This document shows positions 7,681 to 15,099 of a DNA stretch of 64,000 bases, piece by piece. Source of the DNA: JBQTKD01 sp052386455 (GTDB lineage: Bacteria > Actinomycetota > Actinomycetes > Sporichthyales > Sporichthyaceae). Under the pieces are notes generated by a model. That model ran no database searches, was not told where the DNA came from, and was given only the letters and a program-made list of their open reading frames with translations. Where the stretch lies: the NCBI GenBank assembly GCA_052386455.1, contig JBQTKD010000057.1, forward strand, positions 35,328 to 99,327, written 5' to 3'. The position numbers were made by a program, and so were the translations under genes. Within the stretch, counting starts at the first letter, position 1. The number at the start of each line of letters is the position of its first letter.

Positions 7681-8382
7681 ATGAGCGATAACAAGCCGAA
7701 GAGCGCGCGCGAGCTCAACGAGGTCGTGCGGTACACGATGTGGTCGGTGTTCCAGGTTTCTCGCCCGTTGGGCGAGATCGACCGGGGGCCGATCGTGGCC
7801 GAGGTCGCGGACCTGGTCGAGCAGCTCGGCGCCAAGGACCTGGTCGTGCGCGGCACCTACGACGTCGCCGGCCTGCGGGCCGACGCCGACTTCATGGTGT
7901 GGTGGCACGCGCCGGACTCCGACGACCTGCAGGAGGCGTACGCCCGCTTCCGCCGCACCCGGCTCGGTACGGCCTGTACGCCCGTCTGGTCCCAGCTCGC
8001 GCTGCACCGCCCCGCCGAGTTCAACAAGGGCCACATCCCGGCCTTCCTCGCCGAGGAGGAGCCGCGGGACTACGTCTGCGTGTACCCGTTCGTCCGGTCG
8101 CTCGAGTGGTACCTGCTCCCGGACGCCGAGCGGCGCGCCATGCTCGCCGAGCACGGAAAGATGGCGCGGGAGTACGCGGACGTGCGCGCGAACACCGTCG
8201 CCAGCTTCGCGCTCGGGGACTACGAGTGGATGCTCGCCTTCGAGGCCGACGAACTGCACCGCATGGTGGACCTCATGCGTCACCTGCGTGCCAGCGACGC
8301 TCGCCGGCACGTCCGCGAGGAGGTGCCGTTCTACACCGGCCGCCGCAAGTCGCTCGCGGACCTGATCGCGGCGCTGCCGTAG
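7681..8382 (+). CDS. chdC: Coproheme decarboxylase
   Basis: HemQ/ChdC, a chlorite-dismutase-family enzyme. It converts coproheme III to heme b by two peroxide-dependent oxidative decarboxylations, the last step of the coproporphyrin-dependent pathway of actinobacteria and firmicutes. The product is 233 residues from ATG at 7681, preceded by GGAGGA. Family motifs include the catalytic-tyrosine block YPFVRSLEWYLLP, the heme-ligand region LAEHGKMAREYADVRANT and the closing ARRHVREEVPFYTGRRKS. The cytosolic enzyme normally takes coproheme from ferrochelatase, which is not in this window. Adjacency to hemY supports the coproporphyrin route over the protoporphyrin route. Confidence 0.96.
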   Translation: MSDNKPKSARELNEVVRYTMWSVFQVSRPLGEIDRGPIVAEVADLVEQLGAKDLVVRGTYDVAGLRADADFMVWWHAPDSDDLQEAYARFRRTRLGTACTPVWSQLALHRPAEFNKGHIPAFLAEEEPRDYVCVYPFVRSLEWYLLPDAERRAMLAEHGKMAREYADVRANTVASFALGDYEWMLAFEADELHRMVDLMRHLRASDARRHVREEVPFYTGRRKSLADLIAALP

Positions 8383-8384
8383 AC

Positions 8385-8528
8385 CTACCGGGTCGAGGTG
8401 GTCTGGTTCTGCGGGCCGATCCCACCGTTTCGGTTGGGGCGATCTCCGTCGGGCAGCGCCATGCCGAGCACAACCCCACCGACGCCGAGGAGCACGGCCC
8501 CGACCGTCAACGCCACCGCGTTGTTCAT
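8385..8528 (-). CDS. Small single-span membrane protein, 47 residues
   Basis: A short frame on the minus strand in the gap after chdC. It begins with ATG at 8528 and reads MNNAVALTVGAVLLGVGGVV, then LGMALPDGDRPNRNGG, ending TSTR. Residues 4-25 are a strong transmembrane helix, and the 20-residue tail is polar and Asn/Gly-rich. An AGG lies about 8 bases upstream of the start. The sharp hydrophobic/polar division and normal codon use argue that it is real, although nothing identifies its function. It is convergent with chdC, two bases past its stop. Similar one-helix proteins are often left unannotated because of size. Confidence 0.5.
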   Translation of the reverse strand: MNNAVALTVGAVLLGVGGVVLGMALPDGDRPNRNGGIGPQNQTTSTR

Positions 8529-8710
8529 CTAGCAACCTGCTTCCGCTCGACGATGTCCCCGAGGACAACGTCCCGGAAGCTCCCGGGGTGCCCGGATCGA
8601 GGAACGTTCCTCGGGAACCTTGTGAGGGTCGCGGCAGTTCACCTGCCGATGGCCGGCCCTACTAGGCTCGCCCACAAGCCAAGCAATGCCATCTCGATCG
8701 AGGAGGAAGT
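8529..8710 (+). promoter_or_regulatory. Upstream region of terD
   Basis: Non-coding spacer before terD. A TAGGCT hexamer (8664-8669, in the context CTACTAGGCTCGCCC) has the TANNNT form of an actinobacterial -10 element and would give a leader of about 35 bases ending in a strong GAGGAGG ribosome-binding site just before the ATG at 8711. A short inverted pair (GAGGAACGTTCCTC, near 8599-8612) lies further upstream and could be an operator. No clear -35 is visible. Confidence 0.35.
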
Positions 8711-9289
8711 ATGTCCGTCGCGCTCACCAAGGGCGGCAACGTCAGCCTGACCAAGCTCGCCCCGACGATGACCGCCGTGACCGTCGGTCTGGGGTGGGAC
8801 ATCCGGTCGACCACGGGTACGGACTTCGACCTGGACGCCTCCGCCATCCTGTGCGGCGCCGACGGCAAGGTCGGCAACGACAAGAACTTCGTGTTCTTCA
8901 ACAACCTGACCAGTCCGGACGGGTCGGTTACGCACACCGGCGACAACCTCACCGGCGAGGGCGACGGCGACGACGAGCAGATCAAGGTCAACCTCGCGGG
9001 CGTCGCCGGCGACATCGACAAGATCGTCTTCCCGGTCTCCATCTACGACGCCGCGGCCCGCAGCCAGTCCTTCGGCCAGGTCCGCAACGCGTTCATCCGC
9101 GTCGTGAACCAGGCGGACAACACCGAACTCGCGCGCTACGACCTCACCGAGGACGCCTCCACCGAGACCGCCATGGTCTTCGGCGAGCTGTACCGCAACG
9201 GCGCCGAGTGGAAGTTCCGCGCCGTCGGCCAGGGCTACGCCTCCGGCCTCCGCGGGATCGCCCAGGACTTCGGCGTCAACGTCGGTTAG
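8711..9289 (+). CDS. terD: TerD-family stress protein
   Basis: TerD/CABP-type beta-sandwich protein of 192 residues, associated with tellurite resistance and general stress responses; family members bind calcium. It starts MSVALTKGGNVSLTKLAP, typical of the family. It contains VGLGWDIRSTTGTDFDLDAS, NFVFFNNLTSPDGSV and GEGDGDDEQIKVNL, the acidic calcium-binding loops, and ends with the strand block YRNGAEWKFRAVGQGYASGL. A GAGGAGG ribosome-binding site precedes the ATG. It is cytosolic with no signal peptide. It leads the Ter cluster, but a set of hairpins separates it from the DUF475 gene, so it may be expressed partly on its own. Confidence 0.95.
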   Translation: MSVALTKGGNVSLTKLAPTMTAVTVGLGWDIRSTTGTDFDLDASAILCGADGKVGNDKNFVFFNNLTSPDGSVTHTGDNLTGEGDGDDEQIKVNLAGVAGDIDKIVFPVSIYDAAARSQSFGQVRNAFIRVVNQADNTELARYDLTEDASTETAMVFGELYRNGAEWKFRAVGQGYASGLRGIAQDFGVNVG

Positions 9290-9425
9290 CGGCGTTCGGA
9301 CGCCGCCTGGCTGCGTTGTCGTCGTCGTCGATCCAACCGCGGGATCGACTTCCTCCTCCGCCTTGCCAGGCGGCGCCCGCTTCGCCGCTAACTGGCGGCG
9401 AAATTTCTCTCGAATCGGGGATTCG
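9289..9425 (+). promoter_or_regulatory. Structured leader between terD and the DUF475 gene
   Basis: The spacer is packed with inverted repeats. GCGGCG (9289-9294) pairs with CGCCGC (9301-9306) at the terD stop. An 11-bp perfect arm CGCCGCCTGGC (9301-9311) can instead pair with 9365-9375. An inner 8-bp hairpin (9327-9334 with 9342-9349) sits within that. An 8-bp hairpin at 9381-9402 follows. Finally CGAATC (9411-9416) pairs with GATTCG (9420-9425), placing the first base of the GTG start in a stem. Mutually exclusive pairing of 9301-9306 suggests attenuation or a switch rather than a simple terminator. This is read by eye; no folding energies were computed. Confidence 0.45.
9381..9402 (+). terminator. 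Hairpin terminator candidate after terD
   Basis: Perfect 8-bp stem TTCGCCGC / GCGGCGAA with a six-base loop (TAACTG), followed by ATTTCTCT. The short T-containing tail is unusually AT-rich for this genome and fits an intrinsic terminator or attenuator for the terD transcript. Confidence 0.5.
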
Positions 9426-10540
9426 TGGTTCTGAAGACGTTCGGCTGGTCGTTCGGGGTGACGATCGCCGGATTGGTCGCCGGTGCTCTCTACGGCGGCG
9501 TCGAGGCCCTGCTGCTGGTGGCGATCCTCTGCGTCCTGGAGATCTCGCTGTCGTTCGACAACGCCGTGGTGAACGCCAAGGTGATCGAGCGGATGAGCGA
9601 CTTCTGGCAGAAGATGTTCCTCACCGTCGGCATCCTCATCGCGGTGTTCGGCATGCGGCTGGTGTTCCCGCTGCTGATCGTCGGCGTCACCGCGAACCTC
9701 GGGCCGTTCGAGGCGATCGACCTCGCCCTGGAGAAGGGCGACGTCGACGAGCCGGGCTCGTACGCCAACCTGCTCGACGAGGCGCACCCGATCGTCGCCG
9801 CGTTCGGCGGCATGTTCCTGATGATGCTGTTCCTCAACTTCATTTTCGACACCGAGCGCGAGATGCACTGGCTCGGACCGATCGAGCGAGTCCTCGCCAA
9901 GGTGGGCGCGCTCGAGACGGCGTCGGTCGTCGTCGCGCTCGGTGCGCTGGCCGCCGCCGCCGAATGGCTCGCGAAGGATCGCGGCGAGGTCCTGTTCGCC
10001 GGCGTCCTCGGCCTGATCACCTACCTCGCCGTCGACGGCCTCGGGCAACTGTTCGAGGGCCAGGGCATCGATGAGCACGCCGAGCACGCCGCCGCCTCCG
10101 GAAAGTCCGGACCGTCCGGCGCCGCGAAGGCCACCGGCAAGGCCGGCTTCTTCCTGTTCCTCTACCTCGAGGTGCTCGACGCGTCGTTCTCCTTCGACGG
10201 CGTCCTCGGCGCGTTCGCCGTCACGCAGGACCCGATCATCATCGCGCTGGGCCTCGGCGTCGGCGCCATGTACATCCGGTCGTTCACGATCTACCTGGTG
10301 CGCAAGGGAACGCTGTCGGAGTACGTCTACCTCGAGCACGGCGCCATGTGGGCCATCGGCGGTTTGGCGACGATCCTGCTGATCACGATCAAGTGGCACG
10401 TTCCCGAACTCGTCACCGGCGGCATCGGCCTCGTCTTCATCATCTCGGCGATCGTGTCGTCCCTGATCTACAAGAAGCGCAACCCGGAGGGTCCCGAGGA
10501 GCCGGAGCACGCGCACCCCGCGATCGCCCACACGTCCTGA
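9425..10540 (+). CDS. DUF475 integral membrane protein (TerC-like)
   Basis: A 371-residue polytopic membrane protein of the DUF475 family, related to TerC. The start is GTG at 9425 (MVLKTFGWSFGVT). The first hydrophobic block contains LEISLSFDNAVVNAKV, and a second copy of the FDN/FDG element appears as LEVLDASFSFDGVLGAF, typical of TerC-like proteins with an internal duplication and acidic membrane residues thought to handle metal ions. About eight to nine helices are predicted by eye, with an Ala/Gly/His-rich cytosolic loop near residues 215-235 and a His-rich tail. TerC-like proteins are implicated in manganese or metal export. Together with the flanking TerD-type genes this supports a metal-linked stress role. 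Confidence 0.9.
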   Translation: MVLKTFGWSFGVTIAGLVAGALYGGVEALLLVAILCVLEISLSFDNAVVNAKVIERMSDFWQKMFLTVGILIAVFGMRLVFPLLIVGVTANLGPFEAIDLALEKGDVDEPGSYANLLDEAHPIVAAFGGMFLMMLFLNFIFDTEREMHWLGPIERVLAKVGALETASVVVALGALAAAAEWLAKDRGEVLFAGVLGLITYLAVDGLGQLFEGQGIDEHAEHAAASGKSGPSGAAKATGKAGFFLFLYLEVLDASFSFDGVLGAFAVTQDPIIIALGLGVGAMYIRSFTIYLVRKGTLSEYVYLEHGAMWAIGGLATILLITIKWHVPELVTGGIGLVFIISAIVSSLIYKKRNPEGPEEPEHAHPAIAHTS

Positions 10541-10555
10541 ACACACGGAGTTCCC

Positions 10556-11362
10556 ATGTCGATCGACTACACCAAGCGTCCGGCCAAGCCCGCCGCGGAG
10601 CCCGCCTCGGCGCCGATCAACGTCAGCAAGCCGGCGCCGGCCGCGCCGCCGCCCGCGCCGCCGCCCGCGGCGCCTGCTTCGGCGACGAGCGCCCCCGTGT
10701 CGCTGGGCAAGGTCACGCTGACCAAGAGCGCTCCGTCCGTGTCGCTGACCAAGGGCGGTGCGGGCGGCATCCTGCGGGTCAACCTGAACTGGACCGCCCG
10801 GCCGGACGCTCCGGCCGGCGCGCCGGCGGAGGAGAAGAAGGGCTTCCTGAAGAAGATCCAGGCCGCCGCCGAACAGCGCATGGCGTCCGGAGCGATCGAC
10901 CTGGACCTCGCCTGCCTCTACGAGTACTCCGACGGTTCCAAGGGCGTCGTGCAGGCGCTGGGCAACGCGTTCCGGGACCAGCACACCTTCGGTCCAGACC
11001 CGATCTGCTGGCTGGACGGAGACGACCGCAGCGGCACGGTGTCCGGCGGCGAGAACCTGTACGTGAACCTGGCGCACGCCGCCGCGATCCGTCGCGTGCT
11101 GGTGTTCGCCTTCATCTACCAGGGCATTCCCAACTGGGCCGCCGCGGACGCCGTCGTCACGATGTTCCCGGCCGAGGGCGGGCAGATCGAGATGCGCCTG
11201 GACGAGGCCGACAACAAGGCGCCGCTGTGCTCGATCGCCCTGCTGACCAACGACGGCTCCGGCATCAAGGTCAACCGCGAGATCAAGTACATCCACGGCG
11301 CCCAGTCGATGCTCGACAAGGAGTACGGCTGGGGCATGAATTGGGCTCGCGGCAGCAAGTAG
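10556..11362 (+). CDS. TerA/TerD-like tellurium-resistance protein with proline-rich N-terminus
   Basis: A 268-residue cytosolic protein. The first 50 residues are Pro/Ala-rich and disordered, followed by two short TerD-like openings (VSLGKVTLTKSAPSVSLTKG). The remainder is a TerD-type beta sandwich of the TerA kind, with LRVNLNWTARP, DLDLACLYEYSDGSKGVVQA, PICWLDGDDRSG and GGENLYVNL. An inserted basic segment (EEKKGFLKKIQAAAEQRM) is not part of the standard fold. It lies 15 bases after the DUF475 gene and is followed by a terminator hairpin, so the two genes form one transcription unit. Family knowledge points to calcium or metal binding in stress complexes at the membrane. Confidence 0.88.
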   Translation: MSIDYTKRPAKPAAEPASAPINVSKPAPAAPPPAPPPAAPASATSAPVSLGKVTLTKSAPSVSLTKGGAGGILRVNLNWTARPDAPAGAPAEEKKGFLKKIQAAAEQRMASGAIDLDLACLYEYSDGSKGVVQALGNAFRDQHTFGPDPICWLDGDDRSGTVSGGENLYVNLAHAAAIRRVLVFAFIYQGIPNWAAADAVVTMFPAEGGQIEMRLDEADNKAPLCSIALLTNDGSGIKVNREIKYIHGAQSMLDKEYGWGMNWARGSK

Positions 11363-11442
11363 GCAACGTCCACGCAACGTGGCGCGTGCACGCACCCGGC
11401 ACCCTCCCGTGAGAAGGCTTACACGGGAAGCGGCGACGAGCA

Positions 11443-11467
11443 CTCCCGCCCACTCGTTGGGCGGGAG
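11443..11467 (+). terminator. Intrinsic terminator after the TerA-like gene
   Basis: Perfect 10-bp stem CTCCCGCCCA / TGGGCGGGAG with a five-base loop (CTCGT). A weaker hairpin (CCCGTG ... CACGGG) lies just upstream. The downstream sequence has only a short T run, as is usual in high-GC genomes. It separates the DUF475/TerA-like pair from the biosynthetic part of the Ter cluster. Confidence 0.6.
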
Positions 11468-11506
11468 AGGATTGTCGTTTCCTCCTCTTCAGGGAATGGG
11501 GCGGGT

Positions 11507-12688
11507 GTGCGGCACTACGCGGGGCTGAGTCCCGCCACGATCGAGCGGCTCTTCGAGCAGGCTCCGCGGGAATTTTCGCGCAGCGCGGACCGAGAGGTGC
11601 TCGCTACGGCGCTGGGTGCAACCCTGTACATGCCGGCGACCCGCCCGGGTCTGGCTCAGGACCTCGTTCGCGCGGCCGGCAACGGCGTCACGAGCACGGT
11701 GCTGTGCCTCGAGGACGCGATCGCCGAGCGGGAGCTCGTTGCCGCGGCGGCGAACCTGGTCGAGAACCTGCGCAACGTCAACGGCGAGCTTGCGAGCCGC
11801 CCTTGCGGAGCCTCGGGCCTTCCATTGGTGTTCGTGCGCGTTCGGTACCCGGAGCAGATCCCGGCGATCGTCGGGGCCCTGGGCGACGAGGCAGCGGTGC
11901 TCACCGGGTTCGTGTTTCCGAAGTTCACCGACGCCACCGGGGCGGCGTTCCTCGACGCGCTCGACGACACCGCCGAGTCCTCGGGCCTGCGGCTGCTCGC
12001 GATGCCGGTGCTCGAGACGCCGGACGTCGTGCACCGCGAAACCCGCGCCGACGTTCTGCTCGGCATTGCGCGGCTGCTCGGCAAGCACCGGGACAGCGTG
12101 CTCGCAGTGCGCATCGGCGCCACCGACATGTGCGGCACGCTCGGCATCCGCCGCGGCCGCGATCTGACCATCTACGACGTGCACCCGGTTGCCTCGGTGA
12201 TCTCCGACATCGTGAACGTGTTCGGCCGCACGGACGACACCGGCTTCGTCGTCACCGGCCCGGTGTGGGAGTACTTCGGCCACCACGACCGACTGTTCAA
12301 GCCGCAGCTGCGCTGGACGCCGTTCGCCGCGCACGACGCGCACGCCCTGCGCGGGGAACTGCTGACCAAGGACATCGACGGTCTGATCCGCGAGCTCGTC
12401 CTGGACCGCGCGAACGGCCTGCTCGGCAAGACCGTCATCCACCCCTCGCACGTGGCCGCGGTGCACGCGATGTCGGTGGTCACGCACGAGGAGCACTCCG
12501 ACGCCCTCGACGTCCTCGCGGTCCACGCGGCCGGCGGGGGAGTCAGCGCGTCGCGGTACGCGAACAAGATGAACGAGGCCGGCCCGCACCTCGCGTGGGC
12601 ACAGCGGACCCTGGCGCGGGCCGAGGTATTCGGCGTCGCCGCCGAGGGCGTGAACTTCATCGACCTGCTGGCCGCGGGCGCACAGTGA
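11507..12688 (+). CDS. HpcH/HpaI aldolase / citrate-lyase-beta-like protein of the Ter cluster
   Basis: A 393-residue TIM-barrel enzyme of the CitE-like HpcH/HpaI family, expected to make or break a C-C bond using a metal-bound enolate. ATLYMPATRP near residue 38, CLEDAI with the metal-site acid, and MPVLETPDV and VRIGATDMCGTLGIRR are visible. The start is GTG at 11507. Around residue 93 it has extra residues (GELASRPCGASG) that coincide with the GAGCTTGCGAG repeat. Its stop overlaps the start of the phosphoribosyltransferase gene by four bases. Ter-linked members of this family are proposed to act in synthesis of a nucleoside-like metabolite; the true substrate is unknown. Confidence 0.88.
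   Translation: MRHYAGLSPATIERLFEQAPREFSRSADREVLATALGATLYMPATRPGLAQDLVRAAGNGVTSTVLCLEDAIAERELVAAAANLVENLRNVNGELASRPCGASGLPLVFVRVRYPEQIPAIVGALGDEAAVLTGFVFPKFTDATGAAFLDALDDTAESSGLRLLAMPVLETPDVVHRETRADVLLGIARLLGKHRDSVLAVRIGATDMCGTLGIRRGRDLTIYDVHPVASVISDIVNVFGRTDDTGFVVTGPVWEYFGHHDRLFKPQLRWTPFAAHDAHALRGELLTKDIDGLIRELVLDRANGLLGKTVIHPSHVAAVHAMSVVTHEEHSDALDVLAVHAAGGGVSASRYANKMNEAGPHLAWAQRTLARAEVFGVAAEGVNFIDLLAAGAQ
11786..11796 (+). repeat. GAGCTTGCGAG repeat, copy inside the citE-like gene
   Basis: Fourth identical copy, in the same orientation as the others and in frame, encoding ELAS within an apparent loop insertion between the helix ending VENLRN and the strand LPLVFVRVR. Confidence 0.75.
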
Positions 12689-15099
12689 CCGTCGGCGTCG
12701 CCGCGGGTTGGGTGCAGGGCCGACTCGGCGCGGAGGTCGTCGCGACCCGAACGCCGGACGGCGTCGCGATGTCCGACCTGGTGGAACTCGCCCTGCGCCG
12801 CAACCCGCGCCGGGCGCACCTGCTGGTGTCGAAGGTGCTGGGCAAGCACGTACCGGTCGATCCCCGTGTCGTGCACGGCAACGGCCTGGCGTTGGGCGGC
12901 CTCGTCGTCGATCTGATTGGCAGTCAGAAAGCCTTGGTGCTCGGCAACGCGGAGACCGCGACGGGGCTCGGGCACAGCGTTGCCGACGCACTCGACGCTA
13001 CCTACGTGCACTCGACGCGCCGCCCCGCGCTGGGCCTGCCGATCGTCGAGGCGTTTACCGAGGCCCACTCGCACGCTCCCGGCCACCTGGTGCAACCCGC
13101 GGATCCGGCGCTGCTGCACGAGGCCGAGGTCGTGGTGCTCGTCGACGACGAACTGACCACAGGCGCCACCGCTCTCGAGACCGTGGCGGCGTTGGAGCGG
13201 CTCTGCGCCGGCCGGCGCTACGTGGTGGCGTGCCTGCTCGACATGCGCGGCGAGGCGGAGCGCGCGCGGTTCGCCGCGCGGGCTGCCGAACTCGGCGCGC
13301 AGGTGGAGGTCGTCGCGCTCGCCGCCGGGGAGGTCCGCCTTCCCGAGAGTCTCGGTGCGGCGGCCGCCGAGTTGATCGCCGCCGCCGATGCCACCCCCGT
13401 TGCGTCCTACTCTGCGGGGCTCACCGGACGCTACGTGTCGGACGCATCGGAGGTTTTCGAGGCGCCGTGGCCGGCGGGAGTGCCGTTGGGCGGGCGCCAC
13501 GGCTTCACGCCCGAGCACCGCGCGGCGCTGGAAGAGGCGCTGCCGGGCCTCGGCGAGTGGGTCGCCGCGCAGCTGTGGCCGAGCAGTGCCGGTTCGGGCC
13601 GCGTGCTGGTGCTCGGCGTGGAAGAGCTGATGTACGCACCGACGCGGATCGCCGCGGCGCTGGCAGACCGGTGCGGCGCCGAGATCCTGGTGTCCTCGAC
13701 GACCCGCTCGCCGGTGTTCGCCGTCGACGAGCCGGGCTACCCGATTCGCACCCGCCTGGCATTCCCCGCGCACGACGGCACCGAGGGCGAGCGCTTCGCC
13801 TACAACGTCGCGCCGGGTGCAGACCAAGACCCGTTCGACGCGATCGTGCTCGTGCTCGACCCGCCCGCCAACAGCCCCGAACTCCGCGCGCCCGGTGGCC
13901 TGCTCGACCAGCTTCGCGCCGCCGCACCCCGCGTCGTGCTCTGCCACCTCCCCGAACAAACGCCGAACGTCCGACCGGACGAGGCCTATGGCGCACCCTC
14001 GGTCGGACGTCCGGGATTGCCGGAGCCGTTGCGGGGCCCGGAATTCGGGTCGTACACGCCCGACGAGGTCGGCTGGCTGCTGAAGGACCTCTCCAACATC
14101 GAACTGGAGGCGCCGACGGACCAGCGTGAGGCCGCGGTGCAGTCGGGGCGCGCGCACTACGCGGAGTCGCTGCCGATCGAGTACCAGCCGGGGCCGGAGT
14201 ACCTGGAACTGTTCGAGACGAGCCTGGCCCGCAGTGCGGAGCGGGTGGCGGAGGCCGTCGGCGTCGTCGCCGAGTCGATCCTGGAGCACCGCGGCCGCGA
14301 CGTAGCCCTGGTCAGCCTCGCCCGCGCCGGCACGCCGATCGGCATCCTGCTGCGTCGCTGGCTCGCCCGGTCCGGCCCGGCGCCCGACCACTACGCGGTG
14401 AGCATCGTGCGCGGCCGGGGCATCGACCCAGTCGCGCTGCGCTGGTTGGCCGCCCACTACGACCCGGCGAAGGTGGTGTTCGTCGACGGTTGGACCGGCA
14501 AGGGCGCGATCGCGACCGAACTCGCCGCGGCGCTGGTCGCCCACGGCGACCCACGGTTCAACCCGCAGTTGGCCGTGCTCGCCGACCCCGGCGCCGCCGC
14601 GCCGCTGGTCGGTACCCGCCGAGACCTGCTCGTCCCGTCGGCCTGCCTCAACTCGACGGTCAGCGGGTTGGTGTCCCGCACCGTGCTGCGCGCCGACCTG
14701 ATCGGCGAGCACGACTTCCACGGCGCCAAGTTCCACGCGCACCTGCGCGACTGCGACTCCTCGGCGCAGTTCCTGGACACCGTCGCGGCCCACTTCGACG
14801 CCGTCGCCCCGCGTGTGGGCCCGGCGCCGCTGCTGCCCGTCACCTGGGCCGGTCGCACGGTGGTCGAGGAGATCTGCCGCGACGAGGGCGTCGAGGATTC
14901 GAACTTCGTGAAGCCGGGCGTGGGGGAGACCACCCGCGTTCTGCTGCGCCGCGTCCCGGACAAGGTCCTGTTCGCCCCCGACGCGATCGACGAGGACGTC
15001 GCGCACATCCGCCTGCTCGCGCAGGAGCGCGGCGTTCCCACCGCCGTCCGCCCCGGCCTGCCGTACCAGTGCGTCGGACTCATCCGGACTCTCCGGTGA
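12685..15099 (+). CDS. Fused phosphoribosyltransferase-TRSP-StiP/PRTase protein of the Ter cluster
   Basis: An 804-residue protein that joins modules usually described separately. Residues 1-200 are an orotate-PRTase-like domain with the PRPP-binding motif VVVLVDDELTTGATA (149-163). A TRSP-type segment follows around SAGLTGRYVSDASEVFEAPW and GVPLGGRHGF. A Rossmann-like middle carries LVLGVEELMYAPTRIAAAL. The C-terminal 320 residues match the StiP/PRTase_1 family (SLARAGTPIGILLRRWL, VVFVDGWTGKGAIATELA, SACLNSTVSGLVSRTVLRADL). GTG at 12685 overlaps the citE-like stop, and its own stop overlaps the HAD start, so the three are translationally coupled. The likely role is N-glycosidic bond formation from PRPP for an unknown base. 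StiP was earlier called a cysteine protease, which is less well supported. Confidence 0.85.
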   Translation: MTVGVAAGWVQGRLGAEVVATRTPDGVAMSDLVELALRRNPRRAHLLVSKVLGKHVPVDPRVVHGNGLALGGLVVDLIGSQKALVLGNAETATGLGHSVADALDATYVHSTRRPALGLPIVEAFTEAHSHAPGHLVQPADPALLHEAEVVVLVDDELTTGATALETVAALERLCAGRRYVVACLLDMRGEAERARFAARAAELGAQVEVVALAAGEVRLPESLGAAAAELIAAADATPVASYSAGLTGRYVSDASEVFEAPWPAGVPLGGRHGFTPEHRAALEEALPGLGEWVAAQLWPSSAGSGRVLVLGVEELMYAPTRIAAALADRCGAEILVSSTTRSPVFAVDEPGYPIRTRLAFPAHDGTEGERFAYNVAPGADQDPFDAIVLVLDPPANSPELRAPGGLLDQLRAAAPRVVLCHLPEQTPNVRPDEAYGAPSVGRPGLPEPLRGPEFGSYTPDEVGWLLKDLSNIELEAPTDQREAAVQSGRAHYAESLPIEYQPGPEYLELFETSLARSAERVAEAVGVVAESILEHRGRDVALVSLARAGTPIGILLRRWLARSGPAPDHYAVSIVRGRGIDPVALRWLAAHYDPAKVVFVDGWTGKGAIATELAAALVAHGDPRFNPQLAVLADPGAAAPLVGTRRDLLVPSACLNSTVSGLVSRTVLRADLIGEHDFHGAKFHAHLRDCDSSAQFLDTVAAHFDAVAPRVGPAPLLPVTWAGRTVVEEICRDEGVEDSNFVKPGVGETTRVLLRRVPDKVLFAPDAIDEDVAHIRLLAQERGVPTAVRPGLPYQCVGLIRTLR

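Noticed and set aside
7567..7684. A short frame reading MSELASESMT between hemY and chdC
   Set aside because: It is produced by the GAGCTTGCGAG repeats; it begins inside the hemY end and has no ribosome-binding site.
8639..11443. A 934-codon minus-strand open frame opposite the ter genes
   Set aside because: It is antisense to well-supported TerD, DUF475 and TerA-like genes and shows only low-complexity His/Asp/Val-rich sequence.
12172..15006. A 944-codon minus-strand open frame opposite the fused PRTase
   Set aside because: It is a mirror of GC-skewed third positions; no domain is recognisable and no ribosome-binding site is present.
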